Positions 62,794 to 64,000 of a stretch of 64,000 nt of DNA are shown here, piece by piece. Each line of letters begins with the position of its first letter. The first letter of the stretch is position 1. Both the position numbers and the translations under genes were made by a program. This DNA comes from Cyclonatronum proteinivorum (GTDB lineage Bacteria > Bacteroidota > Rhodothermia > Balneolales > Cyclonatronaceae): NCBI RefSeq assembly GCF_003353065.1, contig NZ_CP027806.1, positions 1,567,353 to 1,631,352 of the forward strand. The letters run 5' to 3'. The notes below the pieces were generated by a model. The model ran no database searches and was not told the DNA's origin. It was given only the letters and a program-made list of their open reading frames with translations.

Positions 62794-64000
62794 AAACAAA
62801 ACAAATACATTTCCTGAAAATGCTGTTTATGCTGCTTCTTTGGCAAGTTATTCCAATGTCAGCAGTACAAGCTAACCCGCCAAGCTGTTGGGGGGAGGGA
62901 AATTGTGATATGAGTAGACCTTATTTTCAACTCAATATCGATAAATCAAACTATGTTTTACCGAATGGGATGGAATATAATCAGGTACTGAATATGCAGC
63001 ATTCCAATACAAAGTCACCCGATTTAACATTTCAGAGCGCCAGTACACTTGGCCTGACCGGTGCTACACAAATCGGTCAAATGGCCGTTGATGCCCAAGG
63101 CAACCGCTACGTTACCGGCGGATTCACCGGTACCATTTCGTATGATGGGGTCATAGTGGAAAGTACCGGCGGATATGATGTCTTCATCGCTAAATTCAGT
63201 CCTGAGGGCACTTTACTTTGGTATCAGTTAGCTCACGGGAGCGAGGAAGTGGAGGAGGAGTTTTCCCTCGATGGTGGGCTTACGTTAGCCGTTGATGATC
63301 ATGGGAATGTTTATGTCGGTGGCGCTTTTGTGAAAGAGCTTCATTTTACAGATAACAATGGTGAAATCCTGAGCAGCTTAAGTGATGGCAGAGATGATGA
63401 TTTAATCAACCTTGAATTGTTTGTCGCTAAATACGATACCAACGGAAACTTCCAGTGGGCCTTAGGGGGAGATAGTGGAAGTGAAGCTTCACCCAATAGT
63501 TTAGAATTGGGAATAAATTCTGTCAACTCTGTCATGATAGATACAGATGGTTATCCGTACGTTGCCGGTGGTTTTTCCGGGACAAACCTTTTTGGTGAAG
63601 AAGTAACGGTACAAGGCGAATCCGACTTTTTTATCGCCTCACTTGATAAAGATGGAAACTATCTGTATTGGGCAAATGTGTTCGGAACACCCGGGCGCGA
63701 CCTTGCATCATCTATTTCGGTTGACGCCCTCGGCTATTTGAATATTCTGGGAATTGTTGGCGAAGGCCGGATGTATTTACCCGATTCAGATATTTATTGG
63801 GATAATGACACAGGTAATGCGGATACCTTTGTGATCAGCTACGATGTAAACGGAGAATGGTACTTTGCCAGCTTTATGGGTGCCGGAGATGATATCGTAG
63901 GAAAGAGTGTGGTATCCGCTGCGGATGGCTCCTTCTATGTAGGAGGCTTTTTTAGCGGTACTGATGCATACTTTGAAGGCTATAATAAAACCTTTGATGC
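62790..64000 (+). CDS. Paralog of the large T9SS beta-propeller protein (partial, runs off window)
   Basis: I read this open frame directly; it has no stop before base 64000. The N-terminus has a signal segment (MLFMLLLWQVIPMSAVQA), then YVLPNGMEYNQVLNMQHSNTKSPDLTFQSAS and SBBP repeats parallel to the 58125 protein (GNRYVTGGFTGTISYDGV, GGYDVFIAKFSPEGTLLWY, GNVYVGGAFVKELHF). The resemblance is strong but not identical, so the duplication is not recent throughout. A C-terminal sorting domain is expected outside the window. Confidence 0.88.
   Translation, partial: MKTKQIHFLKMLFMLLLWQVIPMSAVQANPPSCWGEGNCDMSRPYFQLNIDKSNYVLPNGMEYNQVLNMQHSNTKSPDLTFQSASTLGLTGATQIGQMAVDAQGNRYVTGGFTGTISYDGVIVESTGGYDVFIAKFSPEGTLLWYQLAHGSEEVEEEFSLDGGLTLAVDDHGNVYVGGAFVKELHFTDNNGEILSSLSDGRDDDLINLELFVAKYDTNGNFQWALGGDSGSEASPNSLELGINSVNSVMIDTDGYPYVAGGFSGTNLFGEEVTVQGESDFFIASLDKDGNYLYWANVFGTPGRDLASSISVDALGYLNILGIVGEGRMYLPDSDIYWDNDTGNADTFVISYDVNGEWYFASFMGAGDDIVGKSVVSAADGSFYVGGFFSGTDAYFEGYNKTFD

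Overview
The window looks like a chromosomal segment of a diderm bacterium from the Bacteroidota/Balneolota/Rhodothermota assemblage; a Balneolota-like halophile is my best guess, from gene content only. The grounds are a C-terminal Por (type IX) secretion sorting domain with the NYPNPFNPTT motif, TonB-dependent receptors with CarboxypepD_reg-like N-termini, a BshB1 bacillithiol deacetylase, DUF4175 and DUF4159 proteins, a ligase-associated Lhr-type helicase, and many lipoproteins.

Layout. 0-9.6 kb: rimO (partial), tatC, glyA-rpiB, a DUF4159 protein, a secreted GH13 amylase, a decayed gene pair carrying a 99-bp MITE-like insertion, a lipoprotein and a DUF4143 ATPase. 10-11 kb: a DUF3820 gene and six tRNA genes (Glu, His, Glu, Cys, Arg, Pro) on the minus strand. 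11-21.7 kb: DUF4175, MBL-fold, LON-domain and MerR genes, then a glycosyltransferase / methyltransferase / LicC-like nucleotidyltransferase / CDP-glycerol phosphotransferase cluster. 21.9-30.2 kb: a lipoprotein with a ZnuD-like TonB receptor, a tandem-PII protein overlapping a DUF1538 membrane protein, an IMPase, a palindromic intergenic element, bshB1, and a small three-gene envelope operon. 30.5-36 kb: TolC, an orphan MacB-like ATPase, a candidate structured RNA, aroE, a laccase-domain protein and a histone-deacetylase-like protein.

36-47.7 kb is mobile-element territory. An IS701/IS4-like element (35981-37741) sits inside a palindromic repeat. Next comes about 1 kb of repeated hairpins abutting a REP-associated tyrosine transposase (RAYT) gene. 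Eight of these hairpins, including two copies 6 kb away, carry a conserved ATAAACAT tag exactly 2 nt from the stem. An IS982-family element (46685-47727, TSD TATTA) has split the signal peptide of a lipoprotein inorganic pyrophosphatase. Between these lie an Lhr-like helicase, an ALDH7-type dehydrogenase and a phosphofructokinase.

47.9-64 kb: a second TonB receptor with a beta-helix lipoprotein, an ExaC-type aldehyde dehydrogenase preceded by direct-repeat operators, a HEPN-MNT gene pair, an M29 aminopeptidase, lnt, and a giant beta-propeller cell-surface protein. The lnt 3' end plus the surface-protein gene is duplicated about 4.67 kb downstream; the second copy runs off the window. The observations I rate most highly are the tagged hairpin/RAYT system, the possible AbrB-transposase frameshift fusion, the two IS insertions that can be resolved to the base, and the lnt-tail/surface-protein duplication.
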